DNA of 6,719 nucleotides from Anaerorhabdus sp036637135 (GTDB lineage: Bacteria > Bacillota_I > Bacilli_A > Erysipelotrichales > Erysipelotrichaceae). The position numbers were made by a program, and so were the translations under genes. Below are positions 1-6,557 of the stretch, in pieces. Positions within the stretch are counted from its first letter, which is position 1; the number at the start of each line of letters is the position of its first letter. The notes beneath the pieces were generated by a model that ran no database searches, was not told the origin of the DNA, and was given only the letters and a program-made list of their open reading frames with translations. The stretch covers positions 1 through 6,719 of the forward strand of contig NZ_JAVWNC010000083.1 in assembly GCF_036637135.1 (NCBI RefSeq), in the 5' to 3' direction.

Positions 1-1416
1 TGTTTACTACTTTTGATTTTAACTCTTGCAGGATGCAATACTATCAATAAAAATACTGATTTAAACGAAACAGAAGAAACCATAAATTATGTCTTAAGTG
101 ACAAACAAAACGAACAGTTAGACTTACTTCTACGAACTGGTGGTTATTTTGATGATGTTATTGAATCCTCTAATAATATCTTTTATAAAGTTGAGAACGA
201 CATTGTTTCTGTACAACTCAACGGAAAGAATAAAATCAATGTCGAATTTAAAGTGAATGAAGTTCCTTCTTACACTTATGATTTCATTGATATTGACTAT
301 GATTATCAAGAAGAAAGCGACAAAAAATCCGCAACGCTTTATTCCATTTATACTCGTACATCTGAAGAAAATGATGCACAGATTGAATCAGCTCTCACTA
401 CTAGCGACGAAATAACTTACCAAATTATTTTTAACCAAGATAAATATACAATCGAGAATAACAAACCATCTGGCAAGAATGATTTGCCTGAAAGTCTTCA
501 AACACAAGTATTCGATACTTATGTTAACCAATGGAACGAAGTAACTCTCTTTGATAATAATATGCAAATGTTAAGCAAACAAATTACAGATATCTTTATG
601 AACTTTGATTCCTATACTTATCGAAATCACGATTCTGCTGAAGTTAAGATTGATACAACGGAAGATGACATAAAAGTTGAAAAACCTAAAGTAACAAATG
701 AGTTTACTGATTTTCCAAGTGTCACCAATTTTAGAGATACATTCTACTGGTATTCATTCAATGGTGAAACTATGAAATCAATTGATACGATTGATTCATT
801 TGATAGAACTTTATCTTTATTCTTCTTTCTAACATCCAGAGATAGTTTCTCAATTGATGAACTTGCAGGTGCATTCATGCGTGTAGATAGCGAATACTAT
901 TGTTACAACAATAAGTGTTCAATGGATAAAAAAGATATTACAACAGATACATTTAGAAATGGTGAATTCTCACTTATGACACTGGATTACTTCAATCAAT
1001 GTATCGAGGATGTCTTTGGTTTTGAAGCATATTCACTTGAAAAATATAGTCGATTGGATAATGGGATTATTATTAGTCAGTCCGAACAAACATTAGTTGG
1101 TGATGATTACTCTGGTGATTGGCAACTAGGTTATAACGGAGCTGTTGTAGATCATGTTAGTGAGTCGAATATTGACACTGTTACTTTTACTCCTTATACT
1201 GTACAAATTAGTAATTGCCCAAGACCAAATGATAGTAGCTGTACATATGATATTTATACACCTCAAGAGGATTTTGTTGTAAGTAATATTCCTTCAGGAA
1301 AAGTAAATGATTATGTAGTAAATCATATGTCTAAATTTATTACATGGGAAATTAAAATGACACCACGAAATAACTCTGATTTTTATCAAGTATTATCATA
1401 TAAACAACTGAATTAA
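1..1416 (+). CDS. Lipoprotein A of unknown function (5' end cut by window edge)
   Basis: I do not recognise a family. The frame is open from base 1, and its first visible codons read CLLLLILTLAGC, the hydrophobic core and lipobox (L-A-G-C) of a type II signal peptide. The lipidated cysteine is at 34-36. The true start therefore lies upstream of the window; the TTG at 13 sits inside the hydrophobic core and is not a start. The mature protein is about 460 residues, anchored outside the membrane, acidic and rich in Asn, Asp, Tyr and Thr, with no later membrane segment. Cysteines occur as C-x4-C (901-918), a single Cys at 1000-1002, and C-x7-C (1216-1242), all possible extracytoplasmic disulfides. 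It resembles the next gene along its whole length (shared GG[YF]FDDVI, LFFF, TLVG, YNGA, FTPY/LTPY and TW[ED]I segments), so the two are paralogs from tandem duplication. The next gene follows in the same operon. The call as a lipoprotein is firm; the function is unknown. Confidence 0.85.
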   Translation, partial: CLLLLILTLAGCNTINKNTDLNETEETINYVLSDKQNEQLDLLLRTGGYFDDVIESSNNIFYKVENDIVSVQLNGKNKINVEFKVNEVPSYTYDFIDIDYDYQEESDKKSATLYSIYTRTSEENDAQIESALTTSDEITYQIIFNQDKYTIENNKPSGKNDLPESLQTQVFDTYVNQWNEVTLFDNNMQMLSKQITDIFMNFDSYTYRNHDSAEVKIDTTEDDIKVEKPKVTNEFTDFPSVTNFRDTFYWYSFNGETMKSIDTIDSFDRTLSLFFFLTSRDSFSIDELAGAFMRVDSEYYCYNNKCSMDKKDITTDTFRNGEFSLMTLDYFNQCIEDVFGFEAYSLEKYSRLDNGIIISQSEQTLVGDDYSGDWQLGYNGAVVDHVSESNIDTVTFTPYTVQISNCPRPNDSSCTYDIYTPQEDFVVSNIPSGKVNDYVVNHMSKFITWEIKMTPRNNSDFYQVLSYKQLN

Positions 1417-1422
1417 GAGGGG
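1417..1422 (+). promoter_or_regulatory. Ribosome binding site deciding the start of lipoprotein B
   Basis: GAGGGG immediately follows the stop codon of lipoprotein A. It touches the ATG at 1423 (no spacer) but stands 6 nt from the ATG at 1429, which favours 1429 as the real start and removes two residues from the longest open frame. Confidence 0.7.
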
Positions 1423-1428
1423 ATGGAT

Positions 1429-2892
1429 ATGCGAAAAGTAATGTTGATTTTATTATCATTATCTTTAGTTAGCTGTTCAACAAAACCACAGGTATCTCCT
1501 AGCCCAATTACTAGTGAAACACCTATGCCAAGTGAAGTAGTTGAATATAAATTAACTGAAAAACAAATTGAACAATTAAATATGGTAATTTATTCCGGAG
1601 GTTTTTTTGATGATGTCATTGTATCAACAGATGATCTTAATTACACCGTGGATAACGATAAGATTATTGTTACTATTGATAAACCAAAGAAAATGGAAAT
1701 TCAATTCACAATAGATGGAACTGCGCTATATGACTATCCTCTTGAAGATACTCAGATTACTTATACTAAGGAGAAGAAAGATAAAACCGCTACACTAACC
1801 TCAGTCTATACTCGTGCTATCAATATAAATAACACTAGAATTCGTTCTACATTAACCACATCTGACAATCAAGAATTCAAAATAGTATTCAATCAACTTA
1901 AAAATTCATTCGAAAATAACGGCACCCCAGACATTGAACCTGGTACGTTTACTTTTGTGGATAGTTTAAGCAAAGAAATGTATTCCTATTATATAAACGC
2001 ATGGAATGACATACTACTATTTGATTCTTATATGCAAACTTTAAATGTTCATATAACTAATATTTTCAAGAATGAAGAAACATATACTTTTAAAAATAAA
2101 GATAGTCTAGTTGTGGATAACACCAACCTATATGATTTCAGTAAACTCGAAAAGAAACAAAGTAATGAACAAACTTTTACTGAAAAACCAATTAGAACAA
2201 AGTTTTTATCTGATTTTTATTCTTATAGTTTTAATGGTGAGGAAACTAAAACCAGGAAGGGTACTTCTGCTTATCTCAATACACTTTTCTTATTTTTCTT
2301 TATCAAATCATCTGCTGATATACCTATCGAAGAATTAACTGCCGCTACTTTTTCTATAAAACCTGAATATCATTGTATGGGTAAACTATGCAATAAAAGT
2401 ACAGATAATTCTGAATTGCGTATTAGTCAAGGAACATATGGTGAAGGATATTACACTGTATCCACAATCGATTATTTTAATCAACAAATAAAAGATATTT
2501 TTGATTACCCAGCATATGAAATTACGAAAACTAAGATGATAGATAATGGAATTGTTCAAAGTGTCGAGGAAAAAACTTTAGTAGGAGAAGCTTATGCTGG
2601 AGATGGCCCTCTCAACTACAATGGTGCCATCTATGAGTCATTTAAAGAAGATGGTGTGGATTATGTCACACTAACACCTTACATTGTTAGAAATACAATA
2701 AACACGAACCAACCTGGTACAACTTTTGATGTATATACTACTGCTGGTGATAAAATTGGTAGTAATCTAATACAAAGTGAGATACATACGTTTGTAGTTA
2801 ATCACAAAGATAGCTTCCTAACTTGGGATATTGCATTAACCCCAGGAAACAACAAAGACTTTTATAAAGTATTATCCTTTAGTTTAAAGTAA
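1429..2892 (+). CDS. Lipoprotein B of unknown function, paralog of lipoprotein A
   Basis: This is a secreted, lipid-anchored protein of 487 residues with no family that I recognise. The start at 1429 is preferred over the in-frame ATG at 1423: the GAGGGG at 1417-1422 abuts the first ATG but is 6 nt from the second. The resulting N-terminus MRKVMLILLSLSLVSC is a short, complete signal peptide with lipobox L-V-S-C; the lipidated Cys is residue 16 (1474-1476). A Pro/Ser/Thr-rich tether of about 20 residues follows, then a domain collinear with lipoprotein A. Shared landmarks are GGFFDDVI (near 1600), an LFFF segment (near 2290), C-x4-C (2374-2391), TLVGEAYAGD, YNGA, and the ending TWDI..TP.NN.DFY. 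It lacks the C-x7-C pair and the lone third-region Cys of its paralog. It lies 12 nt after the upstream stop, so the two are probably co-transcribed, and it ends at a strong terminator. A role in envelope or host-surface interaction is only a guess. Confidence 0.87.
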   Translation: MRKVMLILLSLSLVSCSTKPQVSPSPITSETPMPSEVVEYKLTEKQIEQLNMVIYSGGFFDDVIVSTDDLNYTVDNDKIIVTIDKPKKMEIQFTIDGTALYDYPLEDTQITYTKEKKDKTATLTSVYTRAININNTRIRSTLTTSDNQEFKIVFNQLKNSFENNGTPDIEPGTFTFVDSLSKEMYSYYINAWNDILLFDSYMQTLNVHITNIFKNEETYTFKNKDSLVVDNTNLYDFSKLEKKQSNEQTFTEKPIRTKFLSDFYSYSFNGEETKTRKGTSAYLNTLFLFFFIKSSADIPIEELTAATFSIKPEYHCMGKLCNKSTDNSELRISQGTYGEGYYTVSTIDYFNQQIKDIFDYPAYEITKTKMIDNGIVQSVEEKTLVGEAYAGDGPLNYNGAIYESFKEDGVDYVTLTPYIVRNTINTNQPGTTFDVYTTAGDKIGSNLIQSEIHTFVVNHKDSFLTWDIALTPGNNKDFYKVLSFSLK

Positions 2893-2903
2893 ATTAGTAA
2901 AAC

Positions 2904-2933
2904 AAAAAATAAACCTGTGTAGGTTTATTTTTT
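2904..2933. terminator. Bidirectional intrinsic terminator between convergent operons
   Basis: A perfect 13-bp inverted repeat (2904-2916 and 2921-2933) surrounds a GTGT tetraloop, with an A run on the left arm and a T run on the right arm, so it can end transcription in both directions. It serves the lipoprotein operon (stop 12 nt before) and the LytTR/membrane-protein operon. Its right arm contains the stop codon (2925-2927) and last Lys codons of the minus-strand membrane gene. Confidence 0.85.
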
Positions 2934-3368
2934 TCTATAATTCTTTAACGCTTCATTTAGTTTTTCAGTGCTTGCTTCTTGTTCATACTTTTCACCTAGC
3001 AACATGAATATCAATCCTATTGCCATCGTGATAATGTAGATTGGATAATTGATATCCGGTAATCCCTCAAACCATTTAAATGCGTAGGCAGTGCCACCAA
3101 ATATGATTGTACAAATCACTAACCATGATAATGATTTTGTGAAAAGTATACCTTTAGAGTAATCACAATGATCATCTAACATGGTTACTTGAAGTAAAGC
3201 TACGACAAAACTAGCCATAATTCCAGTAAATATGGTCAAGAATGTCATTTCATATTTACCTTGTACAAAATACATAAATCCTGCTAAGAAAATAACAGCC
3301 GAGAAATAAATACCCATATATAATTTCATGTTCATTGACCATAGAAAGAAATCTCTAAATTTTTTCAT
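2925..3368 (-). CDS. Four-helix membrane protein paired with LytTR regulator (DUF3021-like)
   Basis: This is a 147-residue integral membrane protein. Predicted helices are at about residues 16-36, 42-64, 76-98 and 108-125, followed by a charged, probably cytoplasmic tail (126-147, ending KNYRKK). Its start overlaps the end of the LytTR gene by 14 nt, and AAGGAG (3375-3380) lies 6 nt before the ATG, so the two are probably translationally coupled. In known LytTR regulatory systems such as HdrRM and BrsRM of Streptococcus mutans, a small multi-pass membrane protein encoded next to a LytTR regulator acts as its antagonist. By position, size and topology this protein fits that role. DUF3021 membership is likely from size and neighbour but is not proven by a signature motif I can point to. 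The inducing signal is unknown. Its 3' end lies inside the shared bidirectional terminator. Confidence 0.8.
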   Translation of the reverse strand: MKKFRDFFLWSMNMKLYMGIYFSAVIFLAGFMYFVQGKYEMTFLTIFTGIMASFVVALLQVTMLDDHCDYSKGILFTKSLSWLVICTIIFGGTAYAFKWFEGLPDINYPIYIITMAIGLIFMLLGEKYEQEASTEKLNEALKNYRKK

Positions 3369-3810
3369 GTTGTTCTCCTTTTAATTTCTGTTTAAATAAC
3401 CTTGCATAGTGTCTTGATATGACTAACATTTCTTGATTGTCCAATGTGACAATAATTCTTCCATTGAGCTGACTCTTTAAACTATCTATGTGTTGAATAT
3501 TAACAATCAAATTCTTAGCACCTCGGAAGTAATCCGCAATTGAGTATTCATCTTCCAGTTCCTGAAGTGTTGATCTTGTTTTTCCTACGCGATCACTTGT
3601 GTAAATATAAGTAGTTCCATCAATACTTTCTATATAAAGAACATCCGTTGGATTCACATAGAATTTTTGATTATCTATATCAATACACTCTATCTTCTTA
3701 TTTTGACTTTCCAACAAATCAATAACTCGTTGAATTTCAGGGGTTATGCTTTTACATTGTATGAGTACTTCATCTTCAACATCAAGATTTGTAATTACTT
3801 TTATTTTCAT
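3355..3810 (-). CDS. LytTR-domain transcriptional regulator
   Basis: This is a 151-residue DNA-binding protein. Residues about 1-44 form a small N-terminal region, with no receiver domain and hence no phosphorylation site. Residues about 45-145 form a LytTR domain, shown by the sequence of family landmarks DVLYIES (57-63), the Y-I-Y-T strand, GKTRSTLQELE (76-86), YFR (94-96), LIVNIQHI (101-108), NGRIIV and ISRHYARLFKQKL (131-143). Such stand-alone LytTR proteins bind tandem 9-bp sites and usually activate transcription, often of their own operon. The start at 3810 is supported by AAAGGGG 6 nt upstream (3817-3823). The gene overlaps the downstream membrane-protein gene by 14 nt, the layout of a LytTR regulatory system in which the membrane partner inhibits the regulator. 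Candidate binding half-sites lie just upstream (3837-3866). Targets beyond autoregulation cannot be read from this window. The relation to the convergent lipoprotein operon is positional only. Confidence 0.92.
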   Translation of the reverse strand: MKIKVITNLDVEDEVLIQCKSITPEIQRVIDLLESQNKKIECIDIDNQKFYVNPTDVLYIESIDGTTYIYTSDRVGKTRSTLQELEDEYSIADYFRGAKNLIVNIQHIDSLKSQLNGRIIVTLDNQEMLVISRHYARLFKQKLKGEQHEKI

Positions 3811-3827
3811 AAAGAACCCCTTTCTTC

Positions 3828-3833
3828 ATTGTA
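3828..3833 (-). promoter_or_regulatory. Candidate -10 element of the LytTR operon promoter
   Basis: TACAAT on the minus strand lies 3 bp downstream of the better LytTR half-site. It would start transcription close to the AAAGGGG ribosome binding site, giving a very short leader. No good -35 lies 17 bp upstream, only a T run, which is what an activator-dependent promoter would show. The whole promoter must fit between the gdhA terminator and 3811. Confidence 0.35.
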
Positions 3834-3836
3834 AGG

Positions 3837-3866
3837 ATAAACTGAATGTATAAAAAAAACAACTCA
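3837..3866 (-). promoter_or_regulatory. Candidate tandem LytTR binding site
   Basis: On the minus strand, TCAGTTTAT (3845-3837) fits the 9-bp LytTR half-site pattern [TA][AC][CA]GTTN[AG][TG] at every position. TGAGTTGTT (3866-3858) fits it at seven of nine positions. They are direct repeats 21 bp apart (two helical turns, i.e. a 12-bp gap), the usual spacing for LytTR dimers. The upstream copy overlaps the gdhA terminator hairpin. The pattern is short and AT-rich, so a chance match is possible. Confidence 0.45.
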
Positions 3867-3882
3867 CTTTTAAGTAAGTTGT
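3852..3882 (-). terminator. Intrinsic terminator of gdhA
   Basis: On the minus strand, ACAACTTAC (3882-3874) pairs with GTGAGTTGT (3867-3859) through nine base pairs including one G-U. The loop is six bases and an eight-T run ends at 3852. It begins 23 nt after the gdhA stop and closes the antiporter-gdhA unit before the LytTR promoter. Confidence 0.8.
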
Positions 3883-3905
3883 CATTTTATTGGATAAGTT
3901 GCAGA

Positions 3906-5243
3906 TTAATAATCCCCTTGGGCAACCATTGCATCTATAACTTTTTGCATACCTGCAATATTTGCGCCAGCAACATAATTCTTTTTGCCTAATCGATATT
4001 GTTTCATTGCATCTACGCATTGTTGGTGAATTGCTTTCATAATACCTTGTAGTTTTTCATCTACTTCTTCAAATGTCCAATTATAACGCATACTGTTTTG
4101 GCTCATTTCAAGTGCTGATGTTGCAACACCACCCGCATTTGCAGCTTTACCTGGAGCGAATAGAATTTCTTTCTCTAAGTAATAAGCTATAGCCTCATTA
4201 TTATCTGGCATATTTGCGCCTTCTGCAATAGCGATACATCCATTCGCTACAATCGCCTTTGCTCTTTTAAGATCTATTTCATTTTGTGTTGCACAAGGAA
4301 GTACGATATCTGCTTTTAATTTTGCATCATATACTGAACCTTCAAAATATTGTCCGTGCTTAGCCATCTTCGGATAGTCCTTTAGTGACCCTCTTAATTC
4401 TTCTTTGATTTTCTTAACTATTTTAAGATCTATTTTATCATCCACGATATAACCATGGGAATCACTCATAGCGATAACTTGGATACCATTTTGCATTGCT
4501 TTTTCTGCTGCATAAATCGCAACATTTCCACTACCTGATACAATCGCTTTACAGCCTGCTGGTTCAATTTTATTTTCCTTTAACATTTCTAGTAAGAAAT
4601 ATACTAAACCATACCCTGTAGCTTCTTTACGAGCAAGAGAGCCACCATATCCAATACCTTTACCAGTTAATACGCCTCTTTCACTTTTACCACGAATTCT
4701 ACGATATTGTCCATATAGATATCCAATTTCTCTTCCACCTACACCCATATCTCCTGCAGGTACATCTACATCTGGTCCAATATGACGATATAACTCTGTC
4801 ATAAAGCTTTGGCAAAATCTCATGATTTCTGCATCACTTTTTCCTTTAGGATTGAAATCACTTCCACCCTTACCACCACCAATTGGTAATGTAGTTAATG
4901 AATTTTTAAACACTTGTTCAAATCCCAAGAATTTTAATACTGATAAATTCACTGTTGGATGAAATCTTAATCCACCCTTGTAAGGACCTAAAGCACTATT
5001 GTATTGAACACGATATCCACGATTAACGCGAGTGAACCCTTTATCATCCATCCAAGATACTTTAAATTGTATTATTCTTTCAGGCTCTACTAATCTTTCT
5101 AAAATTGCCATTTTTTCATATTCAGGATGTTTCTTAAAAATAACTTCTGTTGAACTTAATACTTCCTCAAGGGCTTGTATAAATTCGGGTTGATTACTAT
5201 CTTTAAGTTTCATCTCATCTAATACACGATCAATATACTTCAT
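3906..5243 (-). CDS. gdhA: NADP-type glutamate dehydrogenase
   Basis: The enzyme interconverts 2-oxoglutarate plus ammonium and L-glutamate in the cytoplasm, normally acting in ammonium assimilation when NADPH-linked. It is 445 residues, the usual length of the hexameric bacterial class. The catalytic residues fall at the numbers known from Clostridium symbiosum: Lys89 (GPYKGGLRFHP), Lys113, Lys125 (PIGGGKGGSDF) and Asp165 (DVPAGDMGVGGREIG), with the substrate-contacting Ser at 381. The Rossmann motif GSGNVA is at 237-242. Ser238 and Ser262 (MSDSHG) stand where the NAD-dependent C. symbiosum enzyme has Phe and Pro, which points to NADP(H); that residue comparison is from memory. The start is fixed by GGAGG (5251-5255), 7 nt before ATG. 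It follows the antiporter by 25 nt with no terminator between, so riboswitch-controlled read-through is possible, but it also has a candidate promoter of its own (5271-5299). A terminator follows at 3852-3882. No truncation is seen. Confidence 0.96.
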   Translation of the reverse strand: MKYIDRVLDEMKLKDSNQPEFIQALEEVLSSTEVIFKKHPEYEKMAILERLVEPERIIQFKVSWMDDKGFTRVNRGYRVQYNSALGPYKGGLRFHPTVNLSVLKFLGFEQVFKNSLTTLPIGGGKGGSDFNPKGKSDAEIMRFCQSFMTELYRHIGPDVDVPAGDMGVGGREIGYLYGQYRRIRGKSERGVLTGKGIGYGGSLARKEATGYGLVYFLLEMLKENKIEPAGCKAIVSGSGNVAIYAAEKAMQNGIQVIAMSDSHGYIVDDKIDLKIVKKIKEELRGSLKDYPKMAKHGQYFEGSVYDAKLKADIVLPCATQNEIDLKRAKAIVANGCIAIAEGANMPDNNEAIAYYLEKEILFAPGKAANAGGVATSALEMSQNSMRYNWTFEEVDEKLQGIMKAIHQQCVDAMKQYRLGKKNYVAGANIAGMQKVIDAMVAQGDY

Positions 5244-5268
5244 ACTTTGTCCTCCAACCTTTATGTTC

Positions 5269-6492
5269 TTATTTTAGACTTATGTCTTCCTGTTGACAAG
5301 AATTTTCATCTCTATTTTTTTCTGTTAGTAATATGTTTGCGGTTTTATCAATGAGAATTGCACCTAGTGGTGCCGTAACTAATATCGCAACAACAGCACC
5401 TGTAAGAATTAAATCACCACAAGCTAATCCCATCGCAAGTGGTAGTCCACCAATAGCCGCTTGTACTGTAGCTTTTGGTAAATAGGCGATAGCGCAAAAT
5501 AGCTTTTCTTTTTGATTGAGTTTAGTTTTAGTGAGACTCACAAACACACCACATATTCTTAGTAGTAATGCTCCAAAGATAACAATGAGTAAACTAAATC
5601 CACCTTTAAAGGCTAAACTTAAATTCACACTTGCACCAACCAATACAAATAAGAAGACTTCACCCGCTACCCATAACTTATTGTATTTACTTGATAATCG
5701 ATTCGCTAGAGTTGGATAGAAGATATTGATTGATATCGCCATTGTCATAACGCAAATTAAACTAGAGAATGGTACTATCGTATTTATGTTTTTTTCAAAT
5801 CCAACAAAAATGAAGGAGAACGCTAATAATAAAACCATCTTTACTGAATCTCTCATATGTATCTTTCTAAAGTAAAGTTGAAATACATATCCCCACGCTA
5901 GTCCAACAACAATACCCAATCCTATTGATATTGGTACAAGAAGTATACTTGTAAAATTCACAACTCCTGAAACTAAAAATGTTGATACAACTGTGAACAG
6001 TGATATCACTACAACATCATCAAATGATGCCCCTGTTAAGACAAGTTGAGGTATCTTTTTTTCTTCTCCTAATCCTTCATTAATTAATCGAATCATACTT
6101 GGTACTATAACTGCTGGAGATACGGCTCCAAGTACACACCCCAATAACATCCCTTCTAAGTTTGTTAATGGCAAGAAAAGTGGCGCAATAAATGTACATG
6201 CTGCTATCTCAAAAATTGCAGGCACAAAGCTCATAAATACTGCAGGTCTTCCTATCTTTTTAAAATCATCTAACTTTAGCGCTAATCCCGCACGCGTCAA
6301 AATAATGATTAGTGCAATTTGTCTTATCTCACTTGAGATGTCCATTAACTTTGGATCTAATACATTGAATCCACTGTTGCCTAAAATAATACCTGCAAGA
6401 ATCATTCCAATTAAGCCTGGTAACTTTAATTGTTTAAATAAACCTGCACATATTAGACCCACTACACATACTAATCCTATACTTACTAACAT
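5269..6492 (-). CDS. CPA-family cation:proton antiporter under a fluoride riboswitch
   Basis: This is a 407-residue polytopic membrane protein of the Na+/H+ exchanger superfamily (PF00999 type), hydrophobic throughout, probably 11-13 helices, with a short charged cytoplasmic tail (about 390-407). Family landmarks are LTRAGLALKLDDFKK (65-79), GAVSPAVIVPSMI (122-134), an Asp-Asp pair in GASFDDVVVI (154-163; Asp158-Asp159), and YLPKATVQAAIGG (337-349; Lys340). A paired acidic motif in this helix is typical of antiporters exchanging more than one proton per cation. The start at 6492 is chosen because GGAGG (6502-6506) lies 9 nt upstream and MLVSIGLV begins the first helix. The open frame back to a TTG at 6534 runs through a terminator hairpin and is leader RNA. 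The leader (6507-6600) is a probable fluoride riboswitch, which implies induction by fluoride. Antiporters of this kind are a known gene class behind such riboswitches; whether they move fluoride itself or relieve accompanying ion or pH stress is unsettled. gdhA follows 25 nt later. Confidence 0.9.
   Translation of the reverse strand: MLVSIGLVCVVGLICAGLFKQLKLPGLIGMILAGIILGNSGFNVLDPKLMDISSEIRQIALIIILTRAGLALKLDDFKKIGRPAVFMSFVPAIFEIAACTFIAPLFLPLTNLEGMLLGCVLGAVSPAVIVPSMIRLINEGLGEEKKIPQLVLTGASFDDVVVISLFTVVSTFLVSGVVNFTSILLVPISIGLGIVVGLAWGYVFQLYFRKIHMRDSVKMVLLLAFSFIFVGFEKNINTIVPFSSLICVMTMAISINIFYPTLANRLSSKYNKLWVAGEVFLFVLVGASVNLSLAFKGGFSLLIVIFGALLLRICGVFVSLTKTKLNQKEKLFCAIAYLPKATVQAAIGGLPLAMGLACGDLILTGAVVAILVTAPLGAILIDKTANILLTEKNRDENSCQQEDISLK
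5271..5299 (-). promoter_or_regulatory. Candidate sigma-A promoter for gdhA inside the antiporter 3' end
   Basis: On the minus strand TTGTCA (5299-5294) and TAAAAT (5276-5271) each match the vegetative consensus at five of six positions and are separated by exactly 17 bp. Transcription would start near 5264, giving a leader of about 20 nt that keeps the GGAGG. The -10 overlaps the antiporter stop codon (5269-5271). Confidence 0.6.
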
Positions 6493-6501
6493 ATTTTCTA
6501 T

Positions 6502-6506
6502 CCTCC
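6502..6506 (-). promoter_or_regulatory. Ribosome binding site deciding the antiporter start
   Basis: GGAGG on the minus strand lies 9 nt before the ATG at 6492-6490. It starts exactly after the U tract of the leader terminator, so only transcripts that escape the terminator contain it. No such site precedes the TTG at 6534. Confidence 0.85.
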
Positions 6507-6557
6507 AAAATAAAAGCCGATAACACCAGTTCAAAAAAAGAACTAGACGTCATCAGC
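6507..6557 (-). terminator. Riboswitch expression platform: leader intrinsic terminator
   Basis: On the minus strand, 6557-6540 pairs with 6532-6516: twelve pairs including several G-U, one bulged U, then a perfect AGUUC/GAACU top with a U7 loop (6539-6533). UUUUAUUUU follows (6515-6507), and the antiporter ribosome binding site begins at the next base. The 5' arm reuses the aptamer's last stem bases and pseudoknot strand, so aptamer and terminator exclude each other. Fluoride-stabilised aptamer should therefore mean antitermination and expression. Confidence 0.85.

Noticed and set aside
13..15. TTG as the start of lipoprotein A
   Set aside because: It is inside the signal-peptide hydrophobic core of a frame open to base 1, and no ribosome binding site is visible; the start is outside the window.
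2111..2338. 75-codon plus-strand open frame
   Set aside because: It lies wholly inside lipoprotein B in another frame, with no ribosome binding site and AT-rich low-complexity translation.
3826..4020. 64-codon minus-strand open frame
   Set aside because: It overlaps the gdhA 3' end in another frame and runs through the gdhA terminator; its Cys/Arg-rich translation looks like a shadow.
5516..5719. 67-codon plus-strand open frame
   Set aside because: It is antisense to the antiporter coding sequence, with no start signal; a mirror of hydrophobic codons.
6305..6523. 72-codon plus-strand open frame
   Set aside because: It is antisense to the antiporter N-terminus and leader; no ribosome binding site or recognisable domain.
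6493..6534. N-terminal extension of the antiporter from a TTG at 6534
   Set aside because: The stretch lies in the riboswitch terminator arm and U tract, has no ribosome binding site before it, and gives a Trp/Cys/Arg-rich leader unlike the family. The ATG at 6492 has GGAGG in front.
6540..6557. CUGAUGA as a hammerhead ribozyme core
   Set aside because: The matching GAAAC core and three-stem layout are absent; the CUGAUGA is explained by the fluoride aptamer tail.
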